From LMUY01 sp965199095 (GTDB lineage: Bacteria > Pseudomonadota > Alphaproteobacteria > Acetobacterales > Acetobacteraceae), in contig CBDAQM010000007.1 of the NCBI GenBank assembly GCA_965199095.1, forward strand, positions 124,001 to 188,000: DNA of 64,000 bases, in the 5' to 3' direction. Both the position numbers and the translations under genes were made by a program. Of the stretch, positions 1 through 8,956 are shown piece by piece; the first letter of the stretch is position 1; each line of letters starts with the position of its first letter. The notes beneath the pieces were generated by a model. The model searched no databases. It was not told the origin of the DNA and saw nothing but the letters and a program-made list of their open reading frames with translations.

Positions 1-1
1 C

Positions 2-154
2 AGCACGCAGAGCACGGAGCGCGATGTGCCAGAGTATCTGGAAGTGGACCACCGCGCCATGAAGGGCCGCTTCGCCCGCGCGCCGAAGCTGACGGACGTG
101 CCGTACCCCGTGCAGATGGAACCGAACCTCGTGGTCGAGTTCTACTCGCGGTAA
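2..154 (+). CDS. rpsD: 30S ribosomal protein S4, C-terminal part
   Basis: Only the last 50 codons are present; the gene enters from the left edge and stops at TAA 152-154. The visible residues include ERDVPEYLEVDH, DVPYPVQMEPNLVVEFYSR and a terminal Arg, which is the conserved carboxy end of bacterial S4. In the family, S4 binds 16S rRNA early in 30S assembly and lines the mRNA entry channel. The gene stands upstream of an inverted pair of family 1 repeats and of prfC. Nothing in the visible part is unusual. The identification rests on the characteristic C-terminal block, since the S4 RNA-binding domain is outside the window. Confidence 0.9.
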   Translation, partial: STQSTERDVPEYLEVDHRAMKGRFARAPKLTDVPYPVQMEPNLVVEFYSR

Positions 155-177
155 TTCCCCGCCAACCTTCATGAAAA

Positions 178-281
178 CCCTCTCCCTCTGGGAGAGGGCA
201 GGGTGAGGGTCTTCCCACACCCCCTATCGTTCGACCGGTGCCAGCTCGCCCTCACCCCGACCCTCTCCCAGAGGGAGAGGG
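178..281. repeat. Family 1 inverted repeat pair (REPIN-like), copy 1
   Basis: Two copies of one palindromic unit face each other. The left unit (178-210) is a CCCTCTCCC...GGGAGAGGG hairpin followed by GGGTGAGGG. The right unit (249-281) is the reverse complement arrangement, CCCTCACCC followed by the hairpin. They are separated by 38 bp. The same arrangement recurs at 19424-19520, 22083-22175 and 24060-24158. The position after rpsD could allow a role in 3'-end processing, which is inference. Confidence 0.8.
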
Positions 282-330
282 AGCTGTTTCCAGAGAGGGG
301 AGCCGAATTCGGAGAGGGTGGAATTCGCCC

Positions 331-1854
331 ATGACCCCAGCCGAAGAGATCGCCCGCCGCCGGACCTTCGCGATCATCTCGCACCCGGATGCGGGCAAGA
401 CGACGCTGACCGAGCGGCTGTTGCGGGCTGGCGGGGCGATCCAGCTTGCGGGCAACGTCCGCGCCAAGGGCGAGCGCCGGCGCACCCGGTCCGACTGGAT
501 GGGGATCGAGCGGGAGCGCGGCATCTCCGTCGTCACCTCGGTCATGACGTTCGAATATGGCGGCTGCGTGTTCAACCTGCTGGACACGCCGGGCCACGAG
601 GATTTCTCCGAAGACACCTATCGCACGCTCACCGCGGTGGACTCCGCGGTGATGGTGATCGACGCGGCCAAGGGGATCGAGGCGCGCACCCGCAAGCTGT
701 TCGAAATCTGCCGCATGCGCGACATCCCCATCCTGACCTTCGTCAACAAGATGGACCGCGAGGCGCGCGACCCGTTCGAGTTGCTGGACGAGGTGGGCAA
801 CACCCTGGCCTTGGACACCGCGCCGGTGACCTGGCCGATCGGCCGCGCCGCGACTTTCGCCGGCACGTACGATTTGCGCACGCGGGAGGTTCACACCATC
901 GACCCACTGTCGCAATCCGATGACCGCATGATCGCCATGGCGGAGGAGATCGACCTGGCCCGCGCGGCCCTGCCGGAGTTCGACCGCGACGGCTTCAACG
1001 CCGGGCACCTGACGCCGGTGTTCTTCGGCAGCGCCATCAAGGAGATCGGCGTCACGGATTTGCTGGACAGCCTGGTCGCCTTTGGGCCGCCGCCGCGCGC
1101 GCAGCCCGCCGACACCAGGATCGTCGACGCCAGCGAGGAGAAGCTCACGGCGCTGGTGTTCAAGATCCAAGCGAACATGGACCCAAACCACCGCGACCGG
1201 ATCGCCTTCGCGCGCGTCTGCTCCGGCAAGCTGGAGCGGGGTATGCGGCTGCGCCAGGTGCGCACGGGCAAGCTGATCCCGCTGCACGCGCCGCAATTCT
1301 TCTTCGCCCGCGACCGCCAGATCGCCGACGAGGCCTATGCCGGCGACGTGGTCGGCATCCCCAACCACGGCACCTTGCGGATCGGCGACACGCTGTCGGA
1401 GGAGGAGGACATCAACTTCGTCGGCGTGCCCTATTTCGCGCCAGAAATCCTGCGCCGGGTGCGGCTGGACGACGCGATGAAGGCGAAGAAACTGCGCCAG
1501 GCCCTGCAGGAACTGGCCGAGGAGGGCGTCGTGCAGTTGTTCCGCCCGCAGGACGGCAGCCAGCCCATCGTGGGGGTGGTCGGAACGCTGCAGTTGGACG
1601 TGCTGATCGCCCGGCTGCAAGGCGAGTATGGCGTGGGCATCGGGTTCGAGGCAGTGCCTTATGCGATGGCGCGGTGGATCAGCGGGGACAAGGCGGCGGT
1701 GGAGAAATTCAGCCAGGTGCAGCGCACCGCGATGGCGGACGACGTGGACGGCGACCCGGTGTTCCTCGCCTCCTCCACCTTCAGCCTTCGCCGCGTCGCG
1801 GACCAGAACGAGGCACTCACCTTCCGCGACATCAAGGACGTGCGGGCAGGATGA
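331..1854 (+). CDS. prfC: Peptide chain release factor 3
   Basis: RF3 is the cytoplasmic translational GTPase that recycles RF1/RF2 from the ribosome after termination. The 507-residue protein is close to the usual length of about 525. All G motifs are visible: SHPDAGKTT (G1, residues 17-25), RGIS in switch I, DTPGHEDF (G3) and NKMD (G4), followed by the elongation-factor-like beta-barrel domains and the RF3 C-terminal domain. The open frame continues upstream to 238, but that stretch translates the family 1 repeat. ATG 331, directly before MTPAEEIARRRTFAI, is where family similarity begins. The TGA overlaps another ATG (ATGA, 1851-1854) that opens a short hydrophilic frame. Confidence 0.95.
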   Translation: MTPAEEIARRRTFAIISHPDAGKTTLTERLLRAGGAIQLAGNVRAKGERRRTRSDWMGIERERGISVVTSVMTFEYGGCVFNLLDTPGHEDFSEDTYRTLTAVDSAVMVIDAAKGIEARTRKLFEICRMRDIPILTFVNKMDREARDPFELLDEVGNTLALDTAPVTWPIGRAATFAGTYDLRTREVHTIDPLSQSDDRMIAMAEEIDLARAALPEFDRDGFNAGHLTPVFFGSAIKEIGVTDLLDSLVAFGPPPRAQPADTRIVDASEEKLTALVFKIQANMDPNHRDRIAFARVCSGKLERGMRLRQVRTGKLIPLHAPQFFFARDRQIADEAYAGDVVGIPNHGTLRIGDTLSEEEDINFVGVPYFAPEILRRVRLDDAMKAKKLRQALQELAEEGVVQLFRPQDGSQPIVGVVGTLQLDVLIARLQGEYGVGIGFEAVPYAMARWISGDKAAVEKFSQVQRTAMADDVDGDPVFLASSTFSLRRVADQNEALTFRDIKDVRAG

Positions 1855-2030
1855 CTGACCACCATGGGCACGGCCGCGAAGATGCCGCTCGGACCCATGC
1901 CCGTGCTACGATCGAGCAGCGCGGTTGGGAGCCGTGGAAGCCCTATCGGCCGCTTTTGGCGTCGGGGTCGCCGTCACGACGGTGCTGTTTACCCTGTTTG
2001 GATGGATCGTGACCCAACTTATCCGCTGAG
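1855..2030. other. Intergenic stretch with a possible broken small membrane ORF
   Basis: No convincing intact gene is seen between prfC and the convergent GH15 gene. An ATG overlapping the prfC stop opens a hydrophilic 53-codon frame (1851-2012). A second frame ending at TGA 2027-2029 encodes one clean membrane segment (VAVTTVLFTLFGWIVTQLIR). Joined by a single frameshift near 1925, they would make a tail-anchored protein of about 60 residues. This is suggestive only; the stretch may be non-coding. Confidence 0.25.
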
Positions 2031-3836
2031 CTACGCCTCCCGCGCCTGGGCCGGACCATCATGGGCGAGGTTCAGCGCGCTGGCGATCAGCGCCGTGTGG
2101 CTGAAAGCCTGGGGGAAGTTGCCGGTCATACGCTTGGCCGCCGGGTCGTATTCCTCGCTCAACAGACCGACATCGTTGCGCAGGGCGAGCAGCCGGTTGA
2201 ACAGCGCGACCGCGTCCGCGCGACGACCCTGCATGTTCCAGTTGTCCACCAGCCAGAACGAACACGCGAGGAACGCCCCCTCGCCCGGCGGCAAGCCGTC
2301 CGATTTGTCGGACGTGTTGTAGCGCAGCACGTAGCCGTCCTTGAACAACTCCCGCTCGACCGCCGCCGTGGTGCCGAGCACGCGCGGGTCGTCATGCGGC
2401 AGGAACCCGACGAGCGGCAGCAGCAGCAGGCTGGCGTCGAGCACGTCGGTGTCGAAATGCTGGGTGAAGCTGCTCTTGCCGGGATGGAACCCCTTGGCCA
2501 GCACCATGTCGCAGATCTCGGCCCGCGTCGCCTTCCATTCCTCGACCGGGCCGTCGAGGCCATGCTCCTCCGCATCCTTGATCATGCGGTCGAACGCCAC
2601 CCAGGCCATCACCTTCGAGTAGGTGAAATGCTTGCGTCCGCCGCGCGTCTCCCAGATGCCCTCGTCCGGTTGACGCCAGATGGTCGCCAGATGGCCGACG
2701 ATGGCGCATTGCAGCGCCCAACTGGCCGGGGCATTGGCCAGGCCGCCGTTGCGGGCCTGGTGCATCGCCTCCGTCACTTCGCCGAACACATCCAGTTGCA
2801 GTTGCTCGGAGGCGGCGTTGCCGATCCGCACCGGGGATGCCCCTTGATAGCCGGGCAAGGTGGTGACTTCCCACTCCGCCAGTCGCCGTTCCCCGGCGAT
2901 GCCGTACATGATCTGGATTTCCTCCGGACGGCCCGCCACGCTGCGGTGCAGCCAGTCCCGCCAGGCCCCGGCTTCCTCGTAGTAGCCGGCCTGCATCAGG
3001 GAAAACAGCGTCAGCGTCGCATCGCGCAACCAGCAATAGCGATAGTCCCAGTTGCGCGTCCCGCCCAATTGCTCGGGCAAGGAGGTCGTGGCGGCGGCCG
3101 CGATGCCGCCCGTCGGGTGATAGGTCAACGCCTTCAAGGTGAGCAGGGAGGTCCGCACCGCGTCCTGATAGGCGCCCTTGTACGAGCAGCGGCCCGACCA
3201 CTCGCTCCAGTAGCGCTCCGTATCGGCCAGCGCCTGCTCCACATCCAGCTTCGGCGGCGGCGGCAAATGGGACGGCCCATGGCGCAACATGAACGACACT
3301 TTCTCCCCCGCCGTCACGGCGAAGCTGGCGAGGGTGCGCATGTCGCGCCCCTCCAGCTCCACCTCGGTATACAGGGCTGTCAGTTCCGGCCCGGCGATGG
3401 CGATGTAGCCGGTGTCGCCCGGCAGGCGCGTCACCCATGGGGTCGATACGCCGTAGTCGAAGCGCAGCGCCAGGTCCATCATCATGTCGACCCGGCCGGA
3501 CCGGCCCTCGACGATGCGGATGATGGAGGAGTTGCCGAGTTCCGGCACCATGAAGTCGACCAGCGCCACCACGCCGCCGGGCACAGTGAACACCGTCTCC
3601 AGCACCAGGCCGCCGTCGCGGTATACGCGGGTCACCTGGCCGCCCGCCTCGGCTGGCGCGATCATCCACCGGCCGTGCTGCGGCGTGCCGAGCAGGGCGG
3701 CAAAGCAGGCGGCGCTGTCGAAGCGCGGCCAGCACAGCCAGTCGATGGACCCGTTGCGGCCCACCAGCGCCGTGGTGTTGCAGTCGCCGATGAGCGCGTA
3801 ATCCTCGATCGGCAGGGCTTGGTCGCTGTTCGCCAT
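2031..3836 (-). CDS. Glycoside hydrolase family 15 protein (glucoamylase/trehalase-like)
   Basis: This 601-residue protein has the two-part layout of bacterial GH15 enzymes: an N-terminal beta-sandwich (about 1-220, starting SDQALPIEDYALIGDCNTTA) and an (alpha/alpha)6 catalytic barrel (about 230-590). Diagnostic blocks are GGTRNWDYRYCWLRDA, with the general acid region in GIAGERRL and the second catalytic glutamate in LLSEEYD. Family members hydrolyse terminal alpha-glucosidic bonds; mycobacterial relatives are trehalases, so trehalose or alpha-glucan is the likely substrate. No signal peptide is visible, so it is probably cytoplasmic. ATG 3836 is chosen over the longer frame to 3989 because similarity starts there and AGGAGA lies upstream. 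It is divergent from the helicase gene. Substrate is not determinable from sequence. Confidence 0.88.
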   Translation of the reverse strand: MANSDQALPIEDYALIGDCNTTALVGRNGSIDWLCWPRFDSAACFAALLGTPQHGRWMIAPAEAGGQVTRVYRDGGLVLETVFTVPGGVVALVDFMVPELGNSSIIRIVEGRSGRVDMMMDLALRFDYGVSTPWVTRLPGDTGYIAIAGPELTALYTEVELEGRDMRTLASFAVTAGEKVSFMLRHGPSHLPPPPKLDVEQALADTERYWSEWSGRCSYKGAYQDAVRTSLLTLKALTYHPTGGIAAAATTSLPEQLGGTRNWDYRYCWLRDATLTLFSLMQAGYYEEAGAWRDWLHRSVAGRPEEIQIMYGIAGERRLAEWEVTTLPGYQGASPVRIGNAASEQLQLDVFGEVTEAMHQARNGGLANAPASWALQCAIVGHLATIWRQPDEGIWETRGGRKHFTYSKVMAWVAFDRMIKDAEEHGLDGPVEEWKATRAEICDMVLAKGFHPGKSSFTQHFDTDVLDASLLLLPLVGFLPHDDPRVLGTTAAVERELFKDGYVLRYNTSDKSDGLPPGEGAFLACSFWLVDNWNMQGRRADAVALFNRLLALRNDVGLLSEEYDPAAKRMTGNFPQAFSHTALIASALNLAHDGPAQAREA

Positions 3837-3904
3837 CACATGGTATCTCCTGGCCCGCAGCCCTACGCAGCGCGACGCATAACGTTGCACGTGACGTGAT
3901 TTCC

Positions 3905-3933
3905 TTGACTTTCGACGTCCGGTTGCAGATATG
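3905..3933 (+). promoter_or_regulatory. Possible sigma70-type promoter for the DEAD-box helicase gene
   Basis: TTGACT at 3905-3910 is followed after 17 bp by GATATG at 3928-3933, in the gap between the divergent GH15 and helicase genes. The -35 box is good and the -10 box is weak (three of six consensus bases). If used, transcription would start near 3940, giving a very short leader before ATG 3951. Confidence 0.35.
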
Positions 3934-3950
3934 CGGCGCTGAGGCGCGGG

Positions 3951-5780
3951 ATGTCGCGCCCGCGCCCCCATAGCGCCTCCTGCCGGCACACCGTGACTGC
4001 TGGCGTAAAATCAAGCGACCGGAATCCCTTGTTGACCGAAACGACAGCCGCCTCGGCGGACCAGCCTGCACACTGCGAGCCTGAATCGACCCACGACGCC
4101 GAGCCGGCTGGGGCAATTCAGGACACGCCCGAGACGGACATCCAGCCCGAGCTGCCGATGGGGACCGTGCTCGCGGACACCGACGCCGACGCGTCGATGG
4201 AGTCGACCGGCATGCATGTCGGCGGCGGCGTGGCCGGGCTTGTGGCGGAGGAAGCCGAGGCCCCGCGCACCGTCTTCGCCGATCTGGGCCTGTCGGACGC
4301 CATCCTGCAAGCCATCGCGGAGATCGGCTATCTCCATCCCACCCCGATCCAGGAGCAGGCGATCCCCGCCGTCCTCATGGGCCGCGACGTCCTGGGTGTG
4401 GCGCAGACCGGCACGGGCAAGACCGCCTCCTTCACCCTGCCGATGATGGAAATCCTGGCCGGCAGCCGTGCCCGCGCCCGCATGCCGCGCTCCCTGATCC
4501 TGGAGCCGACGCGCGAGTTGGCGCTGCAGGTCGCCGAGAACTTCATCCAATACGGCAAGCATCTGAAGCTGAACCACGCCCTGCTGATCGGCGGCGAAAG
4601 CATGTCCGAGCAGAAGGACGCCTTGATGAAAGGCGTGGACGTGCTGATCGCGACCCCCGGACGGCTGATCGACCTGTTCGAGCGCGGCGGCCTGCTGATG
4701 ACCGACACGCGCATCCTGGTGATCGACGAGGCGGACCGCATGCTGGACATGGGCTTCATTCCCGATGTCGAGCGGATCGTCGCGATGCTGCCGCGCACCC
4801 GGCAAACCTTGTTCTTCTCCGCCACCATGGCGCCGGAGATCAAGCGGCTGGCCGACGCGTTCCTGCAGAACCCGCGGCAGATCACGGTGTCGCGTCCTGC
4901 CTCGGTCGCCACCACCATCGTGGCCGGGCTGGTCCTGGTGAAGGAGACGGACAAGCGGGAGGCGCTGCGTCGGCTGATCCGGTTCGAGCAGGTGCAGAAC
5001 GCGCTGATCTTCTGCAACCGCAAGACGGAAGTGGACATCCTCTACAAGTCGCTGAAGCGGCATGGCTTCGACGTGGGCGCGCTGCATGGCGACCTGTCGC
5101 AGTCGGAACGGACGGCGACGATGGCGCGATTCAAGGCGAGCGAGTTGCGGCTGCTGGTATGCAGCGACGTGGCGGCGCGGGGTGTCGACATCAGCGGCCT
5201 GTCGCACGTGTTCAACTTCGACGTGCCGCACCATGCCGAGGACTACGTCCACCGCATCGGCCGCACGGGCCGCGCCGGGTTGACCGGGCATGCTTTCACG
5301 CTTGCGACGCCGGAAGACCGGCTCGCCACCGAGGCGATCGAGGCGCTGGTTGGCGCGCCTATCCCGCGGTTGCAGGTCGACGGCCTCGACCTGGTGGAGT
5401 GGGCGGAGGGGGACGGACGCAAGCGCCGGGGCCGCGGCCGGACCGCCGCCAAGCCCGAGGCCAAGCCGAGCCGGGCCGAACCGAAGGAGGGCGTCGCGCC
5501 CCGGCGCGCCCGTGCGCCCCGGGCCGAACCGCCAGCCGCGGAGCTGAAGATCGAAGCGGCCGCCCCGCCATCCCGCAGCCGCCGGGAGCGTCCGCCACGG
5601 GACGCCGCGCGCGAGCCCGAGCAGGTGCGCGAACGCCTGCCGCGTCGCGACCCACGCGGACGCGACGACGATCTTGGACCGTCCGTGCAGGGCTTTGGCG
5701 ATGACGTGCCGGCCTTTATGCTGATACGATCACCCCAGCGCGCGGCCCAACCGCGCCATTCGGAGGAGACCCAGGCATGA
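3951..5780 (+). CDS. DEAD-box ATP-dependent RNA helicase (RhlE-like)
   Basis: The protein carries the complete superfamily 2 helicase core (about residues 105-480): a Q-motif region with TPIQEQAIP, AQTGTGKT (motif I), PTRELALQ, TPGR, DEAD in VIDEADRMLDMGF, SAT, ARGVDIS and HRIGRTGRAG. Such enzymes unwind RNA duplexes in ribosome assembly and RNA decay. About 100 acidic residues precede the core and a basic, Arg/Pro/Ala-rich tail of about 120 residues follows it; both look disordered. The start is uncertain: ATG 3951 has GAGG six bases upstream, TTG 4029 and ATG 4158 are alternatives, and similarity begins near 4270. The stop overlaps the gcdH start (ATGA 5777-5780), so the two genes are probably translationally coupled. 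Confidence 0.9.
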   Translation: MSRPRPHSASCRHTVTAGVKSSDRNPLLTETTAASADQPAHCEPESTHDAEPAGAIQDTPETDIQPELPMGTVLADTDADASMESTGMHVGGGVAGLVAEEAEAPRTVFADLGLSDAILQAIAEIGYLHPTPIQEQAIPAVLMGRDVLGVAQTGTGKTASFTLPMMEILAGSRARARMPRSLILEPTRELALQVAENFIQYGKHLKLNHALLIGGESMSEQKDALMKGVDVLIATPGRLIDLFERGGLLMTDTRILVIDEADRMLDMGFIPDVERIVAMLPRTRQTLFFSATMAPEIKRLADAFLQNPRQITVSRPASVATTIVAGLVLVKETDKREALRRLIRFEQVQNALIFCNRKTEVDILYKSLKRHGFDVGALHGDLSQSERTATMARFKASELRLLVCSDVAARGVDISGLSHVFNFDVPHHAEDYVHRIGRTGRAGLTGHAFTLATPEDRLATEAIEALVGAPIPRLQVDGLDLVEWAEGDGRKRRGRGRTAAKPEAKPSRAEPKEGVAPRRARAPRAEPPAAELKIEAAAPPSRSRRERPPRDAAREPEQVRERLPRRDPRGRDDDLGPSVQGFGDDVPAFMLIRSPQRAAQPRHSEETQA

Positions 5781-7042
5781 ACGTCATGAGCCCCGTTGCA
5801 ATACCAGAGGCCGCCGAGGGCGAACCCGGCCGCGACGTGCCGGCGGGCATCGCGCCACAGAACCGTCCCATGGGCCCATTCTCCTGGGATGACGCCCTGT
5901 TGCTGGACGACCAGTTGACCGAGGACGAGCGCGCCATCCGCGACGCCGCCCGCGCCTATTGCCAGGACAGGCTGTTCTCCCGCGTGTTGCTGGCCAACCG
6001 CCACGAGAAATTCGATCGCGAGATCATGAACGAAATGGGGGAAATGGGCTTCCTCGGCGCGACGCTGGAAGGCTACGGCTGCGCCGGGGTCAGCTACGTG
6101 GCGTACGGGCTGATCGCCCGCGAGGTGGAGCGGGTGGATAGCGGTTATCGCTCCGCCTTCTCCGTGCAATCCTCCCTGGTGATGTATCCCATCTGGGCCT
6201 TCGGATCGGAGGACCAGCGCCAGCGCTTCCTGCCGAAGCTGCGGTCTGGCGAGTTCGTCGGCTGCTTCGGCCTGACGGAACCGGATGCCGGCTCCGACCC
6301 CGGCTCCATGCGCACGCGCGCCAAGACGGTGGAGGGCGGCTATCTGGTCAGCGGCTCCAAGACCTGGATCACCAATTCGCCGTTGGCGGATGTGTTCGTG
6401 GTGTGGGCGAAGGATGACAGCGGCACAATCCGCGGCTTCATCCTGGAAAAGGGCATGAAGGGGCTGACCGCCCCGGTCATCGAGGGCAAGTTCAGCCTGC
6501 GCGCGTCCAAGACCGGCATGATCATGATGGACGAGGTCTTCGTCCCTGAGGCCAACATGCTGCCCGGCGTGAAGGGGCTGCGCGGCCCGTTCTCCTGCCT
6601 GAACAACGCCCGCTACGGAATTGCGTGGGGCGCGTTGGGTGCGGCCGAGTTCTGCTGGCATGCCGCCCGCGACTACACGTTGAACCGGATGATGTTTGGC
6701 CGGCCGCTCGCGGCGACGCAGTTGATCCAGAAGAAGCTGGCGGACATGCAGACGGAAATCACGCTCGGGCTGCAGAGCGTGCTGCGGCTGGGCCGGCTGA
6801 TGGACGAGCACCGGGCGGCGCCGGAAATGATCAGCCTGTGCAAGCGGAACTCCTGCGGCAAGGCGCTGGCGATCGCCCGCGAGGCGCGCGACATGCACGG
6901 CGGCAACGGCATCGCGGACGAGTACCACGTGATCCGCCACGTCATGAACCTGGAGGCGGTCAACACCTACGAGGGCACGCATGACGTGCATGCGCTGATC
7001 CTTGGCCGCGCCCAAACCGGAATCTCCGCGTTCGGCGCCTGA
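5777..7042 (+). CDS. gcdH: Glutaryl-CoA dehydrogenase
   Basis: This FAD-dependent acyl-CoA dehydrogenase converts glutaryl-CoA to crotonyl-CoA and CO2 in lysine and tryptophan breakdown. The 421-residue protein has the N-terminal helical domain, the middle beta domain with GCFGLTEPDAGSDPGSM and KTWITNSPLADV, and the C-terminal helical domain with ARDMHGGNGI. The catalytic base is the Glu in NTYEGTHDVHALILG (about residue 399), as in the glutaryl-CoA subgroup. A strong GGAGGAG (5762-5768) precedes ATG 5777, and the start overlaps the helicase stop. A 30-residue N-terminal extension lies ahead of the conserved part. Substrate specificity follows from the subgroup pattern, not from a test. Confidence 0.92.
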   Translation: MNVMSPVAIPEAAEGEPGRDVPAGIAPQNRPMGPFSWDDALLLDDQLTEDERAIRDAARAYCQDRLFSRVLLANRHEKFDREIMNEMGEMGFLGATLEGYGCAGVSYVAYGLIAREVERVDSGYRSAFSVQSSLVMYPIWAFGSEDQRQRFLPKLRSGEFVGCFGLTEPDAGSDPGSMRTRAKTVEGGYLVSGSKTWITNSPLADVFVVWAKDDSGTIRGFILEKGMKGLTAPVIEGKFSLRASKTGMIMMDEVFVPEANMLPGVKGLRGPFSCLNNARYGIAWGALGAAEFCWHAARDYTLNRMMFGRPLAATQLIQKKLADMQTEITLGLQSVLRLGRLMDEHRAAPEMISLCKRNSCGKALAIAREARDMHGGNGIADEYHVIRHVMNLEAVNTYEGTHDVHALILGRAQTGISAFGA

Positions 7043-7063
7043 CGCCGCGCGCTCGACCTGAAA

Positions 7064-7094
7064 TCAAACCCCCTCCCAGCGGGAGGGGGTTTGA
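7064..7094. terminator. Perfect 14-bp stem-loop after gcdH (family 1-related)
   Basis: TCAAACCCCCTCCC (7064-7077) pairs perfectly with GGGAGGGGGTTTGA (7081-7094) around an AGC loop. No T-tract follows, so it may block exonucleases rather than act as a classical terminator. The bases after it (TGAGGG) match family 1 repeats, of which this looks like a variant. The right arm ends at the out-of-frame ATG of the next gene. Confidence 0.55.
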
Positions 7095-8379
7095 TGAGGG
7101 GGAGACCCAAACCCTCACCATCGAGAAGATCGGCGCCGATGGCGACGGGGTCGCCTCACGGGCCGACGGCAGCCTCGCCTACCTCCCCTACACGCTTCCC
7201 GGCGACCAGGTCCACGTCTCGGCGCTGGTCCGCCGCGGCCAGGGTTGGACTGGCGCCGCCGACCTCATCACGGCCTCGCCCGACCGCCAGGGGGCGCCCT
7301 GCCCGCATTTCGGCGCCTGTGGCGGCTGCACCCTGCAGCACTGGCAGGACGTGCCATACGCCGCCTGGAAATCGGCGCAGCTCCAGGCGGCGCTCGCCCG
7401 CGCCGGCTTCCCTGACGTAACCCTGTCGCCGCTTGCCCGCACGCCGCCACACGACCGGCGCCGCATCGACCTGGCGTTGCAGCGGGTGGGCAAGGACGTG
7501 TTGGTCGGCCTGCATCGACATCGCGGCGCCGACATCATCGACCTTCACACCTGCCTGGTGGTCGAACCGCCACTGCTGACATTGATGCAGGCGCTTCGTG
7601 CGGCCTTGCCGCGGATCGCCGGACTCCGCCGCACCGGATCTGCCATCGCCAATGTGTTGGACAGCGGGATCGACCTGCTGCTCCGCACGGACGCGCCGCT
7701 CACCGCCGGCGACCGCACCCTGCTGACGCAGCTTGCACGCGATACCGGGGCGTGCCGGGTGGCCTGGGCGCTTGGGACCGGCCCGGCGGAGACGGCCGCG
7801 CAAATCGCGCCTGCTGTCACGACCCTGGCGGGTACCAGCGTGGCAGTGCCGCCAGGCGCTTTCCTGCAAGCGTCCAGGACCGGCGCTGCCGCCATCACAG
7901 CGGCTGTCCTGACCGGACTGCCGGCGCAACGCACCGCGCGGGATGCCGTGATCGAGCTGTTTGCTGGAAGCGGCACCCTCACCTTCGCACTCGCGACCAG
8001 GGCGCGCGTCATGGCCTACGAGGGCAGTCCGGACGCCTGCGCTGCCCTGCGCAACGCTGCGGCGGGCCGCCGCGTCGACGCAGTCCATCGCGACCTCGCC
8101 CGGCAGCCGTTGACCGCGAAGGAGCTGGCGGGCGCAGCCGCAATCGTGCTCGATCCGCCGTTTCCCGGCGCCGCGGCGCAGATGCCGGCGATCGCGGCGT
8201 CCGGCGTTGGCCGCGTCATCTACGTCAGTTGCAACCCGGCCGCACTCGCCCGGGATGGCCATACCCTGCGGGGTGCCGGATACGGCGTCATCGCCGCCAC
8301 GCCGGTGGACCAGTTCCTATGGTCGGCCGCGGTGGAAAGCGTCTGCGTGTTCGATCGGCCGCGAACGAGGGGCCGATGA
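7094..8379 (+). CDS. Class I SAM-dependent RNA m5U methyltransferase (RumA/RlmD-like), start codon out of frame
   Basis: Members of this family methylate C5 of uridines in 23S rRNA or tRNA. The frame shows an N-terminal TRAM domain (TLTIEKIGADGDGVA), an iron-sulfur cysteine set (C-x5-C-x2-C in CPHFGACGGC plus a later HTC), a SAM-binding motif ELFAGSGTLTFALA, DPPFPG, and the nucleophile Cys in YVSCNPAALARD (codon 8230-8232). Similarity runs back to about 7102, yet no ATG, GTG or TTG lies in frame upstream of it. ATG 7094 sits one base out of phase; one extra G in the G5 run 7098-7102 would join it. Translation could also start far downstream at ATG 7351, but that would lose TRAM and the cluster. 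Either a sequencing error or a real lesion explains this. Confidence 0.82.
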
Positions 8380-8494
8380 GCCACGCGCGGATGTTGCGGG
8401 CTCGGGCCGTCACATGACGCCGGATTAACTTTAAGCGGACAGCCCCCCTGCCAACATCAGGAGGACGGGACCAATCCCACGAGAGGACTCCATC

Positions 8495-8926
8495 ATGCTC
8501 ATTTCCGATGTGCTGCACATCAAGGGCCACAAGGTCATGACGATCCGTCCCGACCAGACGGTGAAGGACGCGGTGGAGCGGCTGGCCGAGCACCATATCG
8601 GCGCCCTGGTCGTTGAAAGTCACTTGAAGCCGATCGGCATCTTTTCCGAACGCGACCTGGTCAACCGCCTGGCCCAGAGCGGCGCCCGCGCCTACGAGTA
8701 CCATGTGCAGGAGGTGATGTCCTCCCCCGTGATCAGCGGCAAGCCGAGCGACACAACCGACCAGGCGCTGCAACTGATGACCAACCGGCGGGTCCGGCAT
8801 CTGCCGATCGTGGTCGATGACGACCTGGTCGGGATCGTAAGCCTGGGCGACCTGGTCAAGCACCGGCTGGAAGAGAAGGAGTTGGAGGCCAGCGTCCTGC
8901 TTGACCTGTCGCGCATGCGAGGTTGA
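8495..8926 (+). CDS. Two-CBS-domain protein
   Basis: The 143-residue soluble protein consists of a tandem pair of CBS domains (about 1-65 and 70-130) and nothing else. Typical CBS blocks are visible: GALVVESHLKPIGIFSERDL in the first and RRVRHLPIVVDDDLVGIVS in the second. Such Bateman modules bind adenosyl ligands (AMP, ATP, SAM) and act as energy sensors. ATG 8495 is preceded by GAGAGGA (8481-8487). The gene stands alone, convergent with a response regulator gene, so its partner cannot be inferred here. Confidence 0.88.
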   Translation: MLISDVLHIKGHKVMTIRPDQTVKDAVERLAEHHIGALVVESHLKPIGIFSERDLVNRLAQSGARAYEYHVQEVMSSPVISGKPSDTTDQALQLMTNRRVRHLPIVVDDDLVGIVSLGDLVKHRLEEKELEASVLLDLSRMRG

Positions 8927-8956
8927 GGGGATGCCATTCCGACCCTTGGCTGGGCG

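Noticed and set aside
169..1620. Long minus-strand frame opposite prfC
   Set aside because: It is antisense to a gene with all RF3 motifs; its translation is rich in His, Gln and Arg, as expected for shadow frames in GC-rich DNA.
2061..3899. Long plus-strand frame opposite the GH15 gene
   Set aside because: No recognisable domain; a shadow of the GH15 coding strand.
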